Source: Ruminiclostridium cellobioparum subsp. termitidis CT1112
GTDB taxonomy: Bacteria > Bacillota > Clostridia > Acetivibrionales > DSM-1351
Direction: 5' to 3'
Assembly: GCF_000350485.1 (NCBI RefSeq)
Contig: NZ_AORV01000021.1
Span: 62,001 to 126,000 of the forward strand
Length of the DNA: 64,000 nt
Shown: in pieces, positions 17,876 to 26,867 of the stretch
Position numbering within the stretch: the stretch's first letter is position 1
Layout: each line of letters begins with the position of its first letter
Translations under genes and position numbers: made by a program
The notes under the pieces: generated by a model
What the model saw: the letters and a program-made list of their open reading frames with translations, nothing else
Told to the model about the DNA's origin: nothing
The model's database searches: none

Positions 17876-17922
17876 AATTTATAAAACAATCAATACTTTT
17901 TTATTATATTAACTTGTTGAGT

Positions 17923-18408
17923 TTATTTTATCCGTACCTTTACCAGCGTTTTTATATTTTTTTCAATGTTTACCAGCGCATTTTTACACTTGCCGTCTAT
18001 ATTTGTAGTTGTGGATTCCACTCTGACAATATGTCCGGCAAAGCTCTGACTCCCGTCAATCTCCACAACGTCTCCATCTCTGACGTTCAGTGTCATTTCA
18101 GTATTATCAAACTGGGTGACATTATCACCATTTATAAGAACACGCACAGATGGATCAGGTTCCTCTCCCATCATTTTAATTGTTATTTGTCCCTGATCGT
18201 ACAGATATTCATCTCCGTTCAAAGGCAGTCCTATACTCTTGTCTGTTATGTTTAAAGCACTCCTGAACGAGGGAACCACTAAAACCACCTGTACGATTAT
18301 CAGTACGACAAAACATAAAATGCAGGTACTGAACAATATATTTTCAAAAACCGTATTCTTGTCACTGTTCTCAGAAGCATTTTTAAACCTGAAAACCTTA
18401 ATTTTCAT
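17923..18408 (-). CDS. Uncharacterised single-pass membrane protein
   Basis: The protein of about 161 residues has a short basic cytoplasmic N-terminus, one membrane segment (about 25-46, rich in Val/Leu/Ile) and an extracytoplasmic beta-rich region with VRVLINGDNV and VRDGDVVEIDGS stretches, ending basic. I do not recognise the family. The start at 18408 is chosen because GGGGG lies 6 nt upstream; the frame extends 11 codons more. Transcription is toward copy A of the repeat and the hutP-aroH-cmk genes, but a terminator separates them. Confidence 0.6.
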   Translation of the reverse strand: MKIKVFRFKNASENSDKNTVFENILFSTCILCFVVLIIVQVVLVVPSFRSALNITDKSIGLPLNGDEYLYDQGQITIKMMGEEPDPSVRVLINGDNVTQFDNTEMTLNVRDGDVVEIDGSQSFAGHIVRVESTTTNIDGKCKNALVNIEKNIKTLVKVRIK

Positions 18409-18628
18409 ATTCATCCCCCAATCGAGCAATTCAATTCCCATATAACCATAGTTATTGATAATATGCTCAATTTTGGAGCGAAATAGTCATCATTTCCTGA
18501 AGAAGAATATGGTTTGGCTGCTAATTTAATGCGGGGTGCCGGTTAATTTAAATATGCTTTCCAGCTCAAAAATGTTACCAACCTTTGTAAGAAATTCAGT
18601 TTTGCTTTACAAAATGGCTTATTTGAAT

Positions 18629-18870
18629 CAACTGGTGCGCCAGGACAACTTCATGAAATGGCTGCACGGTTAAAAACAATTGTGATAAATTGTCGACGAA
18701 GGTAAAGCGGTTTTGCCGGCAAAGCAGCAGGAGGCTGCTTTGAGCTTCAAATCGAGACAGGATGTCGAGTTTGAGCGACGGAAAAAACGTTTTAAATGAG
18801 GCGATACAATTACCGCAATTGTTTTGGGTGCAGCTTCATTTTATGAAGTTAGTGCGGGAGTTACCAGTTG
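18629..18870. repeat. Foldback interspersed repeat, copy 1 (about 242 bp)
   Basis: The ends are inverted (CAACTGGT and ACCAGTTG, extending to GAAxCAACTGGT), with inner inverted arms (ACTTCATGAAAT and ATTTTATGAAGT). The interior holds further hairpins, including GCAG..GGAGGCTGC and a pair around ATCGAGACAGG/TGTCGAGT. A second copy, about 85% alike by eye, is at 40297-40544 in the same orientation. No open frame is shared. It occupies most of the 18409-18965 non-coding gap, whose remainder shows nothing recognisable. Confidence 0.85.
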
Positions 18871-18965
18871 GTTCCCAATCTATCCGTAAATCAAACAAGA
18901 TTTTAATTAGCACGACAAGTTAATTTAGCCGGGAGCAATATTGGTTAATTTAGCTGCAAATTCTG

Positions 18966-20198
18966 TTAACAGTTCATGCCTGCCAGATATCCCGTCGAAA
19001 AGGCAATGGTAAGGTTAAAGCCTCCGGTATAGGCATCTACATCAATAATCTCTCCTGCAAAATAGAGACCTTTGATCTTCCTGGATTCCATTGTAGATGG
19101 GTTTATTTCATTAGTCTTTATGCCTCCTGCCGTTACAATAGCTTCTTTTATTGATCTGGCAGCCACTATTGTGACTTCCAGGCGCTTTAAAAGCGCAACC
19201 AGTCTTTTGCGCTCCTCCTTCGTTATCTGATGTACCGGCTTATACGGGTCTATTGCCGAAAGCTCTATTACAACCGGAATAAGTTTCTGGGGCAGCAATT
19301 CATCAAGTGAATTCTTGTATTGTTTCCTGCTGTACTTTTCAAAATCCCGCTGTACACGTTCATCCAGCTTTTCTTCTGAAAGGGCCGGCTTTAAATCAAC
19401 CGACAGTGTTATGTCCTTGAAATCATATGCGAGCAGATGCCTGCTGGCACTGAGGATAACCGGTCCCGAAACGCCGAAATGGGTAAATATCATTTCGCCG
19501 AAATCACTATAAATTTCTTTTCCTCTGTTATTTTTAAAACTTACGGATATATTCTTCAAGGACAGGCCCTGTAAATCTTTGACCCATTCATCCTCTGTAA
19601 CCAGAGGTACAAGAGACGGTTTTAAGGGCGTAATGGTATGTCCCAGTTTTTTTGCCATTTCATAGCCGTCACCAGTGGAACCTGTTCCGGGATAGGACAT
19701 GCCGCCCACCGCAAGTACGACACTGTCGGCTTCCAGCACGGTGCCGTCCGTAAGCCCCACACCGCTGACTTTATCATTTTGGTAAATTATATTTCTCACC
19801 GGAGAACCGGTCATTATTTTTACATTATTTTTATTTAAAAACCGCATCAGTGCCGAAACAACATCCCTGGCCGAATCCGAGACCGGAAACACTCTTCCTC
19901 CCCGTTCAACCTTTGTTTCAAGCCCCAATTCATTTATAAAGCTTATAAGATCCTGATTGGAAAATGTATAAAAAGCAGAATATAAAAAATTCCCGTTGCC
20001 GGGAGTGTTTTCTATGAGTCCCTCAATATCGGCATCGTTTGTGATATTGCAGCGGCCTTTTCCCGATATCAGCAGTTTCTTTCCCAGACGGTCGTTTTTT
20101 TCCAGCAGTATGACCTTATTTCCTCTATGCGCAGCAATGCCTGCAGCCATGATGCCTGCAGGCCCTCCTCCGACAACAATCACATTTTTAGTATTCAT
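18966..20198 (-). CDS. BaiN/HI0933-type NAD(P)/FAD-dependent flavoprotein
   Basis: The 410-residue protein starts with a dinucleotide-binding motif VVGGGPAGIMAAGIAA (FAD) and keeps the family motif NDRLGKKLLISGKGRCNITN. VLAVGGMSYPGTGSTGDGY and a C-terminal GLYFAGEIIDVDAYTGGFNLTIAFSTGYLAG are typical. Members are flavoproteins; the bile-acid enzyme BaiN is one, but most have no known substrate. It is upstream of the hutP-aroH-cmk group on the same strand, as in many clostridia. GGAAGG precedes the start. A 22-nt gap separates it from the rpiR gene. Confidence 0.9.
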   Translation of the reverse strand: MNTKNVIVVGGGPAGIMAAGIAAHRGNKVILLEKNDRLGKKLLISGKGRCNITNDADIEGLIENTPGNGNFLYSAFYTFSNQDLISFINELGLETKVERGGRVFPVSDSARDVVSALMRFLNKNNVKIMTGSPVRNIIYQNDKVSGVGLTDGTVLEADSVVLAVGGMSYPGTGSTGDGYEMAKKLGHTITPLKPSLVPLVTEDEWVKDLQGLSLKNISVSFKNNRGKEIYSDFGEMIFTHFGVSGPVILSASRHLLAYDFKDITLSVDLKPALSEEKLDERVQRDFEKYSRKQYKNSLDELLPQKLIPVVIELSAIDPYKPVHQITKEERKRLVALLKRLEVTIVAARSIKEAIVTAGGIKTNEINPSTMESRKIKGLYFAGEIIDVDAYTGGFNLTIAFSTGYLAGMNC

Positions 20199-20220
20199 AT
20201 TATTCCTTCCGGTTGGTTAA

Positions 20221-21117
20221 TTAGAGCTTTTCGTCATTATAGCCGTCATCTTTTTCATATACCTGGTATTCGTCCCATATTTTTTCAAGCTTTTCAAACG
20301 TATTATATACTTCATTCTTGCGTCTCATCCCTATTGCTACGATAAGAGCATTAATGAGACTGAGGGGTGCGACAAGGGAGTCTACGAATGAAGCCATATC
20401 GCTTCTTGCCAGCAGGGATAAATCAGCCGACTTGGCCACCGGCGATTCGGCGCTGTCAGTCAGTGCAATGGTCTTGACTCCCTGCTTCTTGGCAAACTGC
20501 ATGGCATTAATTGTTCTCTTGGAGTAACGCGGGAAGCTGACACCTATAACCACATCACCCGCCCGAGCCCTGATAATCTGCTCAAACATTTCACTGACAC
20601 TTGTTGTATGAACAAGCCTTACATTATCGAAAATCAAATTGAAATAAAAACCCAAAAAACTTGCAAGAGGCGCTGAACTTCTGACTCCCAGTATGAATAT
20701 GCGTTTTGCACCGAGAATAGTTTCGACTATATTATTAAAGTCGGAATTATCAATCTGTTCAAGTGTTATTTTTATTTTGTCCATATCTGACTGCATAACA
20801 CTCTTTAAAATGTTATCCTCATTTATTCTGTTTGAAGATACCTCTATCCTCTGAACTGCGGTCAGCTTGCTTTTAATAAGCTCCTGGAGCACCTTCTGGA
20901 GTTTTGGATAGCCGTCGAAGCCCAATTCTATTGCAAACCTCACAACGGTTGATTCGCTGACGCCAACTATCTCACCAAGCTTTGCCGCCGTCACATAGGC
21001 TGCTTTGTCATAATGGTTTACAATATAGTTTGCAATGAGCTTCTGGCCTTTACTGAAATCATCATATTTTTGCTGAATGATGTTAATGAGATCATTGTTT
21101 TTCTGAATACTGTTCAT
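20221..21117 (-). CDS. MurR/RpiR family transcriptional regulator
   Basis: The 298 residues comprise an N-terminal RpiR-type helix-turn-helix domain (about 1-77, with VSESTVVRFAIELGFDGYPKLQ) and a SIS sugar-phosphate-binding domain (about 125-255, with RIFILGVRSSAPLASF). Such regulators sense phosphosugars and control sugar or cell-wall recycling genes. No sugar genes are adjacent, so the effector is unknown. The start has GGAGG. It is likely co-transcribed with the flavoprotein gene. Confidence 0.9.
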   Translation of the reverse strand: MNSIQKNNDLINIIQQKYDDFSKGQKLIANYIVNHYDKAAYVTAAKLGEIVGVSESTVVRFAIELGFDGYPKLQKVLQELIKSKLTAVQRIEVSSNRINEDNILKSVMQSDMDKIKITLEQIDNSDFNNIVETILGAKRIFILGVRSSAPLASFLGFYFNLIFDNVRLVHTTSVSEMFEQIIRARAGDVVIGVSFPRYSKRTINAMQFAKKQGVKTIALTDSAESPVAKSADLSLLARSDMASFVDSLVAPLSLINALIVAIGMRRKNEVYNTFEKLEKIWDEYQVYEKDDGYNDEKL

Positions 21118-21189
21118 ATTTCCTCCAAGTCATAGTCGTTAAATCCCTATGTATAAATTGTAAAGCTTTTCTGTAAATTTCATACTATA

Positions 21190-21218
21190 ATATTACCTTC
21201 TTACAGTTTAAAAATCAA
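21190..21218 (-). promoter_or_regulatory. Candidate sigma-A promoter of the rpiR gene
   Basis: On the minus strand TTGATT and TAATAT are 17 nt apart, about 70 nt before the rpiR start. Confidence 0.5.
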
Positions 21219-21376
21219 GTAACCGCATTCTCCCGCAAACCGGCCGGACAGCCGCCAAAAACTCTTAAATATCCCGCTTTTTTTGTACCGCAACTTATTT
21301 TTTCTCCGGTAAACATATTAATCTGAAACTTACCAATACTATAATAACAATAGAAACTTACAAACATGGGGTACTT

Positions 21377-22069
21377 ATGATCCAGATCGATGACGCAGGC
21401 AGCGGAAGTTTTGTGGGAGGAACCTGTATCGGGTTTTACCGTCCTGAAACCAATGAATATTATTTTGACATTATACCTGTTGAATTATATGCCATAGACA
21501 ACTTTAAAAAAAAGCTTTACCTGGACAATGTTGTTGAAATAGCGAAAAAGGCTTTTAAGGCACTGAAGGTCAATCAGCATGAAACAATTGAAATCTGCCG
21601 CGGCTATATGTTTGAAAAGCTGAAGCCCTGGCTTACGGATAATGGTTTTTGCTGGTATGTTACCCAGATAACCGGAAGGATTCAGGAAGTGGTTGAAAAA
21701 AATTTTGAGCTCTATACCATTAAGCTTGGATTACCCGAAGAATATATCAAATACACCCGCTATCCCTTCCATTTCCACAAGCTGCTCAGATGGGTTTTGT
21801 CTGACTACAGCAACAGGATACCGCTGTGCAAGGTTGGCTGGAAGAGCTGGCAGAAGCTTAAGGACATAACTCCTTCCATTTCATACGCCAAAATGGAGCA
21901 TGTAAATTATTACTGTCTAAAATGCGGCAAACGTATCAGGAAGGGTTCAAACGTAGCAGTTCTGAAATTTTACAGCAATCAGCTGAACTATATTTATTTG
22001 CACAAAGGCTGTGAGGTTCAGCATCTGAAAGCCGGCGACGCGGCTATGCCGGCCCAACCCCTGCGGTAA
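21377..22069 (+). CDS. Uncharacterised protein with C-terminal zinc ribbon
   Basis: I do not recognise this 230-residue protein. Residues 1-35 (IQIDDAGSGSFVGGT..GFYRP, then a YYFDIIPV strand) resemble the opening strands of an RNase H-like fold, with acidic residues at the start; this is only a pattern guess. The end carries a probable zinc ribbon with Cys180-x2-Cys183 and His209-x2-Cys212. The ribosome site is weak (GGGGT). It is a single gene converging with the carboxyltransferase operon, with a strong terminator between. Confidence 0.6.
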   Translation: MIQIDDAGSGSFVGGTCIGFYRPETNEYYFDIIPVELYAIDNFKKKLYLDNVVEIAKKAFKALKVNQHETIEICRGYMFEKLKPWLTDNGFCWYVTQITGRIQEVVEKNFELYTIKLGLPEEYIKYTRYPFHFHKLLRWVLSDYSNRIPLCKVGWKSWQKLKDITPSISYAKMEHVNYYCLKCGKRIRKGSNVAVLKFYSNQLNYIYLHKGCEVQHLKAGDAAMPAQPLR

Positions 22070-22118
22070 ATTGTTCTTTCGGGTATCCAATCCCACATAT
22101 TATACCCGTCCGGCCGAA

Positions 22119-22171
22119 CACAAAAACCACCGTCATACTTTTCTTGCAATGACGGCAGTTTTTGTGTTTTG
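22119..22171. terminator. Bidirectional terminator between convergent genes
   Basis: The stem pairs ACACAAAAAC..CCGTCAT with ATGACGG..GTTTTTGTGT, flanked by T-rich sequence. It lies between the stop at 22069 (+) and the stop at 22223 (-). Confidence 0.8.
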
Positions 22172-22222
22172 GATATATTTGTTTGGGATATATTTATGAA
22201 ATAATATTGCAAATTTTTCGGT

Positions 22223-23755
22223 TTATAGTTTGGTTCTGAATCTTTCCAGCATACCGTACAGGCCCCATCTGTTCTGACTATCCAGTCTGGAAATATTGCC
22301 CACCGCATACTGTCTCCCGTCTCTGGCACCCATATCGGCCACAACTGCGGATATGGCGGCAACCACCTCAGGGTTTATTCCTTCAGCCTTTTGAGCAGGA
22401 GCAGCGGCCGTCTGACGGTCCTCTATCCTCTGTTTGAAGAACTTCTCGGCAACCTGCGGCAGCATTGCGTATGAGAGAATATCCTCTTCCTGCTCCATAT
22501 ATTCATGGGCAGTATCCTTTATCTTTTCCAGCTCCGGCTCAATAAGATCGGCAGGTCTGCAGGTTATGGGCTGTTCATCCCCAAGGATTTTTTTACGGAT
22601 TTCTTCACTGACAGGTGCGGGCGTTTTGCCGTATTCGCCTTTAACAATACCTTTGGATTCCTTTGGAACCATCTTGTATCTTTCACCGGTTATAACATTG
22701 AGCACAGCCTGTGTTCCAACGATCTGGCTGGTTGGAGTTACAAGGGGGGGATACCCGAAGTCCTCTCTCACCCGCGGTACTTCCTTGAGCACCTCTTCAT
22801 ACTTATCAAGCGCATTTGACTGCTTCAGCTGTGAAACCAGGTTTGAAAGCATCCCACCCGGAACCTGATAAATAAGCGCATTGACATCAACTCCCATAAC
22901 TTTAACATCAAGGAGTCCGCTTTCAATATATTTCTCCTTCAAAGGTCTGAAGTAATCTGCTATTTCACTTAATTTGGCAAGATCCAACCCGGTGTCGAAA
23001 GGTGTGTCCTTAAGGGTCGCAACCAAAGGTTCGGTAGGTGGCTGTGAAGTTCCCATAGCCATAGGCGATATGGCGCAATCCACAATATCCACTCCTGCTT
23101 CAATTGCCTTAATATAGGTCATTGAAGCCACACCGCTGGTATAGTGAGTGTGCAGCTGGATAGGAATTTTCACATTGTCCTTTAAAGCCTTAACCAGCTC
23201 ATATGCCTGATATGGAACCAAAAGTCCGGCCATGTCCTTTATACATATTGAGTCGGCTCCCATGCCTTCTATCCTCTTTGCATCCTTTACAAAGAGTTCC
23301 AGACTGTGCACAGGGCTTACGGTGTAGCATATACATCCCTGGGCATGACCGCCTTCCTTTTTGCATGCCTTTATGGCTGTTTCTATGTTTCTGGGATCGT
23401 TCAGGGCATCAAATATTCTCATTATATCCATGCCGTTGGCAATGGCCTTTTGTATGAAATATTCAACCACATCATCTGCATAATGCTTGTATCCGAGAAG
23501 GTTCTGACCTCTCAGCAGCATCTGCAGCGGTGTTTTCCTTGCTACTGCTTTTATTTTTCTGAGTCTCTCCCAGGGATCTTCATTCAAGAATCTCATAGAT
23601 GCATCAAAAGTAGCTCCGCCCCATGCTTCCAGTGAATGATAGCCGATATCATCAAGTTTTTCGACAATGGGAAGCATATCTTCGGTTCTCATCCTGGTAG
23701 CTATAAGTGACTGATGTGCATCTCTTAATACTGTTTCAGTAATTCTTACTCCCAT
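22223..23755 (-). CDS. Carboxyltransferase subunit, oxaloacetate decarboxylase alpha / transcarboxylase 5S type
   Basis: The 510-residue protein is a pyruvate/oxaloacetate carboxyltransferase. It has an N-terminal TIM barrel with RDAHQSLIATRMRTEDM (metal-binding Asp12), CIKDMAGLL (carbamylated Lys) and QLHTHYTSG (metal-binding His pair), then a conserved helical domain. It moves a carboxyl group between biotin and pyruvate/oxaloacetate. There is no biotin domain; that is the next gene upstream. The last 60 residues (PEVVAAISAVVAD..GNISR..RWGLYGMLERF) resemble the tail of OadG/MmdD-type small subunits. It is last in a three-gene operon with a biotin carrier and an acyl-CoA carboxyltransferase. 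Confidence 0.88.
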   Translation of the reverse strand: MGVRITETVLRDAHQSLIATRMRTEDMLPIVEKLDDIGYHSLEAWGGATFDASMRFLNEDPWERLRKIKAVARKTPLQMLLRGQNLLGYKHYADDVVEYFIQKAIANGMDIMRIFDALNDPRNIETAIKACKKEGGHAQGCICYTVSPVHSLELFVKDAKRIEGMGADSICIKDMAGLLVPYQAYELVKALKDNVKIPIQLHTHYTSGVASMTYIKAIEAGVDIVDCAISPMAMGTSQPPTEPLVATLKDTPFDTGLDLAKLSEIADYFRPLKEKYIESGLLDVKVMGVDVNALIYQVPGGMLSNLVSQLKQSNALDKYEEVLKEVPRVREDFGYPPLVTPTSQIVGTQAVLNVITGERYKMVPKESKGIVKGEYGKTPAPVSEEIRKKILGDEQPITCRPADLIEPELEKIKDTAHEYMEQEEDILSYAMLPQVAEKFFKQRIEDRQTAAAPAQKAEGINPEVVAAISAVVADMGARDGRQYAVGNISRLDSQNRWGLYGMLERFRTKL

Positions 23756-23791
23756 ACCTATCTCCTCTTCTATTATTCAAGTTGGCCCCGG

Positions 23792-24166
23792 TCAAGCTAT
23801 AGTTACCATTACTTCACCGGCAGTGACAGACTTGCCTGTTTCAACATTCAACGCAGCAACCTTGCCGTCGGCAGGGGAAACTATTTCATTTTCCATTTTC
23901 ATAGCTTCCAGTATCAATAATACCTGGCCCTTTTTAACAGTATCTCCGGCAGCAACTTTTACTTTAAGCACAGTTCCGGGCATTGGAGCAGCCACATCTC
24001 CCGCGCTTGCCACGGCAGGTTGTGCTGTCTTTACAGCTTGACGTCCTGCTGTTCCCTTGGCCCTGGGCTTTACGGCTGCCGGAGCCATGGGAGCGCTTGG
24101 ACCGCCTATCTCCTGCACTTCCACTTCATATGGGTTTCCGTTTACCTTGATTATATATTTACTCAT
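23792..24166 (-). CDS. Biotin carboxyl carrier protein
   Basis: The 124-residue protein has an Ala/Pro-rich linker (about 22-58) and a C-terminal biotinyl domain (about 59-124) with the biotinylation motif EAMKMENE; Lys90 is the attachment site. It shuttles carboxyl groups between the two neighbouring carboxyltransferases. The frame starts 6 codons earlier, but that ATG lies inside the GGAGGG ribosome site serving 24166. It is the middle gene of the operon, with a 36-nt gap to the 5S-like gene. Confidence 0.9.
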   Translation of the reverse strand: MSKYIIKVNGNPYEVEVQEIGGPSAPMAPAAVKPRAKGTAGRQAVKTAQPAVASAGDVAAPMPGTVLKVKVAAGDTVKKGQVLLILEAMKMENEIVSPADGKVAALNVETGKSVTAGEVMVTIA

Positions 24167-24244
24167 AGTAGTAAATCCCTCCATACAGATTTCATAATTT
24201 ACACATATTTATTGTCAAACTGTCATTGCAGTTAAAAGCTTATT

Positions 24245-25795
24245 TTAAAGAGGAATATTCCCGTGCTTCTTTGCAGGCCTGTTTTCCCTCTTTGTATTCA
24301 ACATTTCCAGAGCCATGACGATCTTTGCTCTGGTTTCAGCAGGTTCTATAACATCATCAATATAGCCTCTTGCAGCAGCAACATATGGATTTGAGAATTT
24401 ATCCCTGTACTCGGCAATTTTTTCCTTCCTTGTTTCGGCTGGGTTTTCAGATGCGGTTATATCCTTTTTGAATATGATATTTGCAGCACCGTCAGGTCCC
24501 ATAACGGCTATTTCTGCCGAAGGCCATGCAAATACCATGTCGGCGCCGATTGTTTTGCTGTTCATTGCTATATATGCACCGCCGTATGCTTTTCTCAATA
24601 TTACATTTACCTTTGGAACAGTTGCCTCCGAGAAAGCATAAAGCAGCTTTGCACCATGCCTTATGATACCGTTGTGCTCCTGAGCCACACCCGGCAGGAA
24701 GGCCGGTACGTCGGTCAAAGTTACCAGCGGAATATTGAAGGCATCACAGAAGCGCACAAATCTGGCCGCCTTATCGGCAGCATTCATGTCCAGTGAACCT
24801 GCCATGATCTTTGGCTGGTTTGCAATAATGCCTACGGATTTTCCGTTCAATCTTCCGAAGCCTATTATTATATTCTGTGCAAAAGCACCGTGAATTTCCA
24901 TGAAATCGCCGTCATCAACTATTTCTTCAATAATTCCGTACATATCATAGGGCTTGTTGGATTCTTCCGGAATTATTTCATTCAGACTTTCAATTATTCT
25001 GCCGGCGCTGTCAGCAGTACCGTAGTACAGAGTGTCTGAAACATTATTGTCGGGAATAAAGCTCAGCAGCCTCTTGATATCTTCAATGCATTCTTCCTCA
25101 TTTGCAGACTTGAAGTGAGCCACACCGCTTACAGCAGTGTGAACATCGGCGCCGCCCAGCTTTTCCACAGATACGTCTTCTCCTGTGACGGATTTGATTA
25201 CCTGCGGGCCTGTGATGAACATCTGGCTTGTGTTTTCAACCATGAATATGAAGTCGGTAATTGCGGGCGAATATACGGCACCGCCGGCACAGGGTCCCAT
25301 TATAACCGATATTTGCGGGATTACACCTGATGCAAGAGTATTTCTATAGAAAATATCACCATAACCTGAAAGAGCATCCAGACCTTCCTCAATCCTGGCT
25401 CCGCCCGAATCGTTTATTGCGATGAATGGAGCTCCCATTTTTACAGCCATATCCATTACTTTTGTTATTTTCCTTGCATGCATTTCACCCAATGAACCCC
25501 CGATTACGGTAAAATCCTGGGATGCGACAAATACCTTTCTTCCATTTACAGTACCGTAGCCTGTAACAACTCCGTCGCCGGCAAGTTTTTTCTTTTGCAT
25601 TCCGAAATCAAAGCACCTTGATTCAATAAAAGCATCTATTTCAACAAAGCTGCCTTCATCGAACAACATGTCAATTCTCTCTCTTGCAGAGTATTTGCCT
25701 TCGGTATGTCTTTTTTCGATCTTATCCTGTCCACCACCCAAAGCGATAGATGTTTTCATACTTTTCAAGCTTTCAATCTTTTCTTTCTGTGACAT
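24245..25795 (-). CDS. Acyl-CoA carboxyltransferase (methylmalonyl-CoA / propionyl-CoA type, 12S-like)
   Basis: The 516-residue protein has the two crotonase-like carboxyltransferase halves. The N-half includes SARERIDMLFDEGSF, VASQDFTVIGGSLGEMHARK and NDSGGARIEEGLDAL (acyl-CoA oxyanion Gly-Gly). The C-half includes LTDVPAFLPGVAQEHNGIIRHG and RKAYGGAYIAMNSK (biotin site). It resembles methylmalonyl-CoA decarboxylase alpha and transcarboxylase 12S. With the biotin carrier and the 5S-like protein it can form a transcarboxylase (methylmalonyl-CoA + pyruvate to propionyl-CoA + oxaloacetate). No membrane decarboxylase beta subunit or biotin carboxylase is in the window. The start at 25795 has GGAGG at 5 nt. 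Confidence 0.9.
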   Translation of the reverse strand: MSQKEKIESLKSMKTSIALGGGQDKIEKRHTEGKYSARERIDMLFDEGSFVEIDAFIESRCFDFGMQKKKLAGDGVVTGYGTVNGRKVFVASQDFTVIGGSLGEMHARKITKVMDMAVKMGAPFIAINDSGGARIEEGLDALSGYGDIFYRNTLASGVIPQISVIMGPCAGGAVYSPAITDFIFMVENTSQMFITGPQVIKSVTGEDVSVEKLGGADVHTAVSGVAHFKSANEEECIEDIKRLLSFIPDNNVSDTLYYGTADSAGRIIESLNEIIPEESNKPYDMYGIIEEIVDDGDFMEIHGAFAQNIIIGFGRLNGKSVGIIANQPKIMAGSLDMNAADKAARFVRFCDAFNIPLVTLTDVPAFLPGVAQEHNGIIRHGAKLLYAFSEATVPKVNVILRKAYGGAYIAMNSKTIGADMVFAWPSAEIAVMGPDGAANIIFKKDITASENPAETRKEKIAEYRDKFSNPYVAAARGYIDDVIEPAETRAKIVMALEMLNTKRENRPAKKHGNIPL

Positions 25796-25887
25796 ATAAA
25801 CCTCCTTTATGATGTCCATCATAAGAATAAAACGAAATTATTTCATCAACCGGACGGTCGATTTATTACCTTAAAATATTATTAGTT

Positions 25888-25906
25888 ATTATTACCTAGT
25901 AATAAT
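25888..25906. promoter_or_regulatory. Perfect palindrome, candidate operator
   Basis: ATTATTAC-CTA-GTAATAAT is an 8+3+8 perfect inverted repeat about 95 nt upstream of the carboxyltransferase operon and about 195 nt upstream of sigI, in the 305-nt divergent gap 25796-26101. The cognate regulator is unknown. Low GC makes a chance palindrome possible. Confidence 0.4.
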
Positions 25907-26101
25907 TATATATTACCAAAAAAAGTGTGTCAATAGAATTGCTTCTTATTACCCGCTTTTTACCAATTTGAAATGACTTTATTATTATAAATAAACGGTC
26001 TATACTTTATGTATACCAGATGCAGATTTTTCTTTAACGCAATCCTTTTTTTACCCACTTAAAATTGCTGCAGGGCTACGAATATTATTACAAGGAGTGA
26101 A

Positions 26102-26866
26102 GTGTTGTTGACTATTTTACATATATTTAATAAATCACGACAAAAACCCGAACCCCTTGGAGAAATTATTAAAACTATCAAAAATGGTGATCAGGAATTA
26201 AGGAACAAGTTTATTAATGATTACAACCCTTTCATTATAAAGGTAGTTTCCAAGACCCTCGGCAAGTATGTAGATCTGGAGAATAGTGAAGAATACAGCG
26301 TCGGACTTCTTGCTTTCAATGAGGCCATAGATTGCTTTAACGAGAGCAAAAATGCCGGCTTCTTAAGGTTTGCCGAAACAGTCATTAAGAGGCGTCTTAT
26401 AGATTATCAAAGAAAAAATTCAAAGTATGGCAAAACCTTTCCACTTTCATATTTTGAGAGATATGACGAAGAAGAAAACGTGTTTTACGAAAACAAGTTT
26501 TTTACCGTTGATGCTTCCTCCCAGTTCAATAATATTGAAACAAAAGAAGAACTCGCAGCATTCACCGAACGGCTTGCCTCCTTTAACATTGAACTTAAGG
26601 AGCTTGTCAAGCTTGCGCCCAAGCACATGGATTCCAAACGGCTGGCCATTAAGATAGCAAGAATACTTGCTCAGAGCAGGGAGCTTTCGGATAAACTTGA
26701 AAGAAAAAAAACAATTCCAATGGTGGAGCTTATGAAATTACTGGATGTAAACCATAAAACCGTAGAACGGAACAGAAAATTTATAATTTCGGTTTATATT
26801 ATTCTTTGCAGCAGGCTTGAAACCCTGCAAGGCTATATTGAGAACGTTGAGAGAGGAGGTAAATGA
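26102..26866 (+). CDS. sigI: RNA polymerase sigma factor SigI
   Basis: The 254-residue protein matches SigI. It has a sigma-70 region 2-like N-terminal domain (about 20-105: GDQELRNKFINDYNPFI, then FAETVIKRRLIDYQRKNSK) and the SigI-specific C-terminal domain (about 150-245: VKLAPKHMDSKRLAIKIARIL, LLDVNHKTVERNRKFII). In cellulolytic clostridia SigI factors turn on polysaccharide-degrading genes when RsgI senses substrate; in Bacillus SigI responds to heat and cell-wall signals. The start is GTG or one of the two TTG codons right after it, behind AAGGAG. The stop is one base before the rsgI ATG, so the pair is coupled. Confidence 0.92.
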   Translation: MLLTILHIFNKSRQKPEPLGEIIKTIKNGDQELRNKFINDYNPFIIKVVSKTLGKYVDLENSEEYSVGLLAFNEAIDCFNESKNAGFLRFAETVIKRRLIDYQRKNSKYGKTFPLSYFERYDEEENVFYENKFFTVDASSQFNNIETKEELAAFTERLASFNIELKELVKLAPKHMDSKRLAIKIARILAQSRELSDKLERKKTIPMVELMKLLDVNHKTVERNRKFIISVYIILCSRLETLQGYIENVERGGK

Positions 26867-26867
26867 T

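Noticed and set aside
22018-22362. Minus-strand ORF of 114 codons overlapping the end of the carboxyltransferase gene
   Set aside because: It is a shadow of the real gene and the convergent gene end; no ribosome site or family match.
26060-26095. SigI-type autoregulatory promoter upstream of sigI (ACCCAC ... TACGAATA)
   Set aside because: The elements look suggestive, but the spacing (about 20 nt) is longer than I would expect, and I cannot verify the consensus here.
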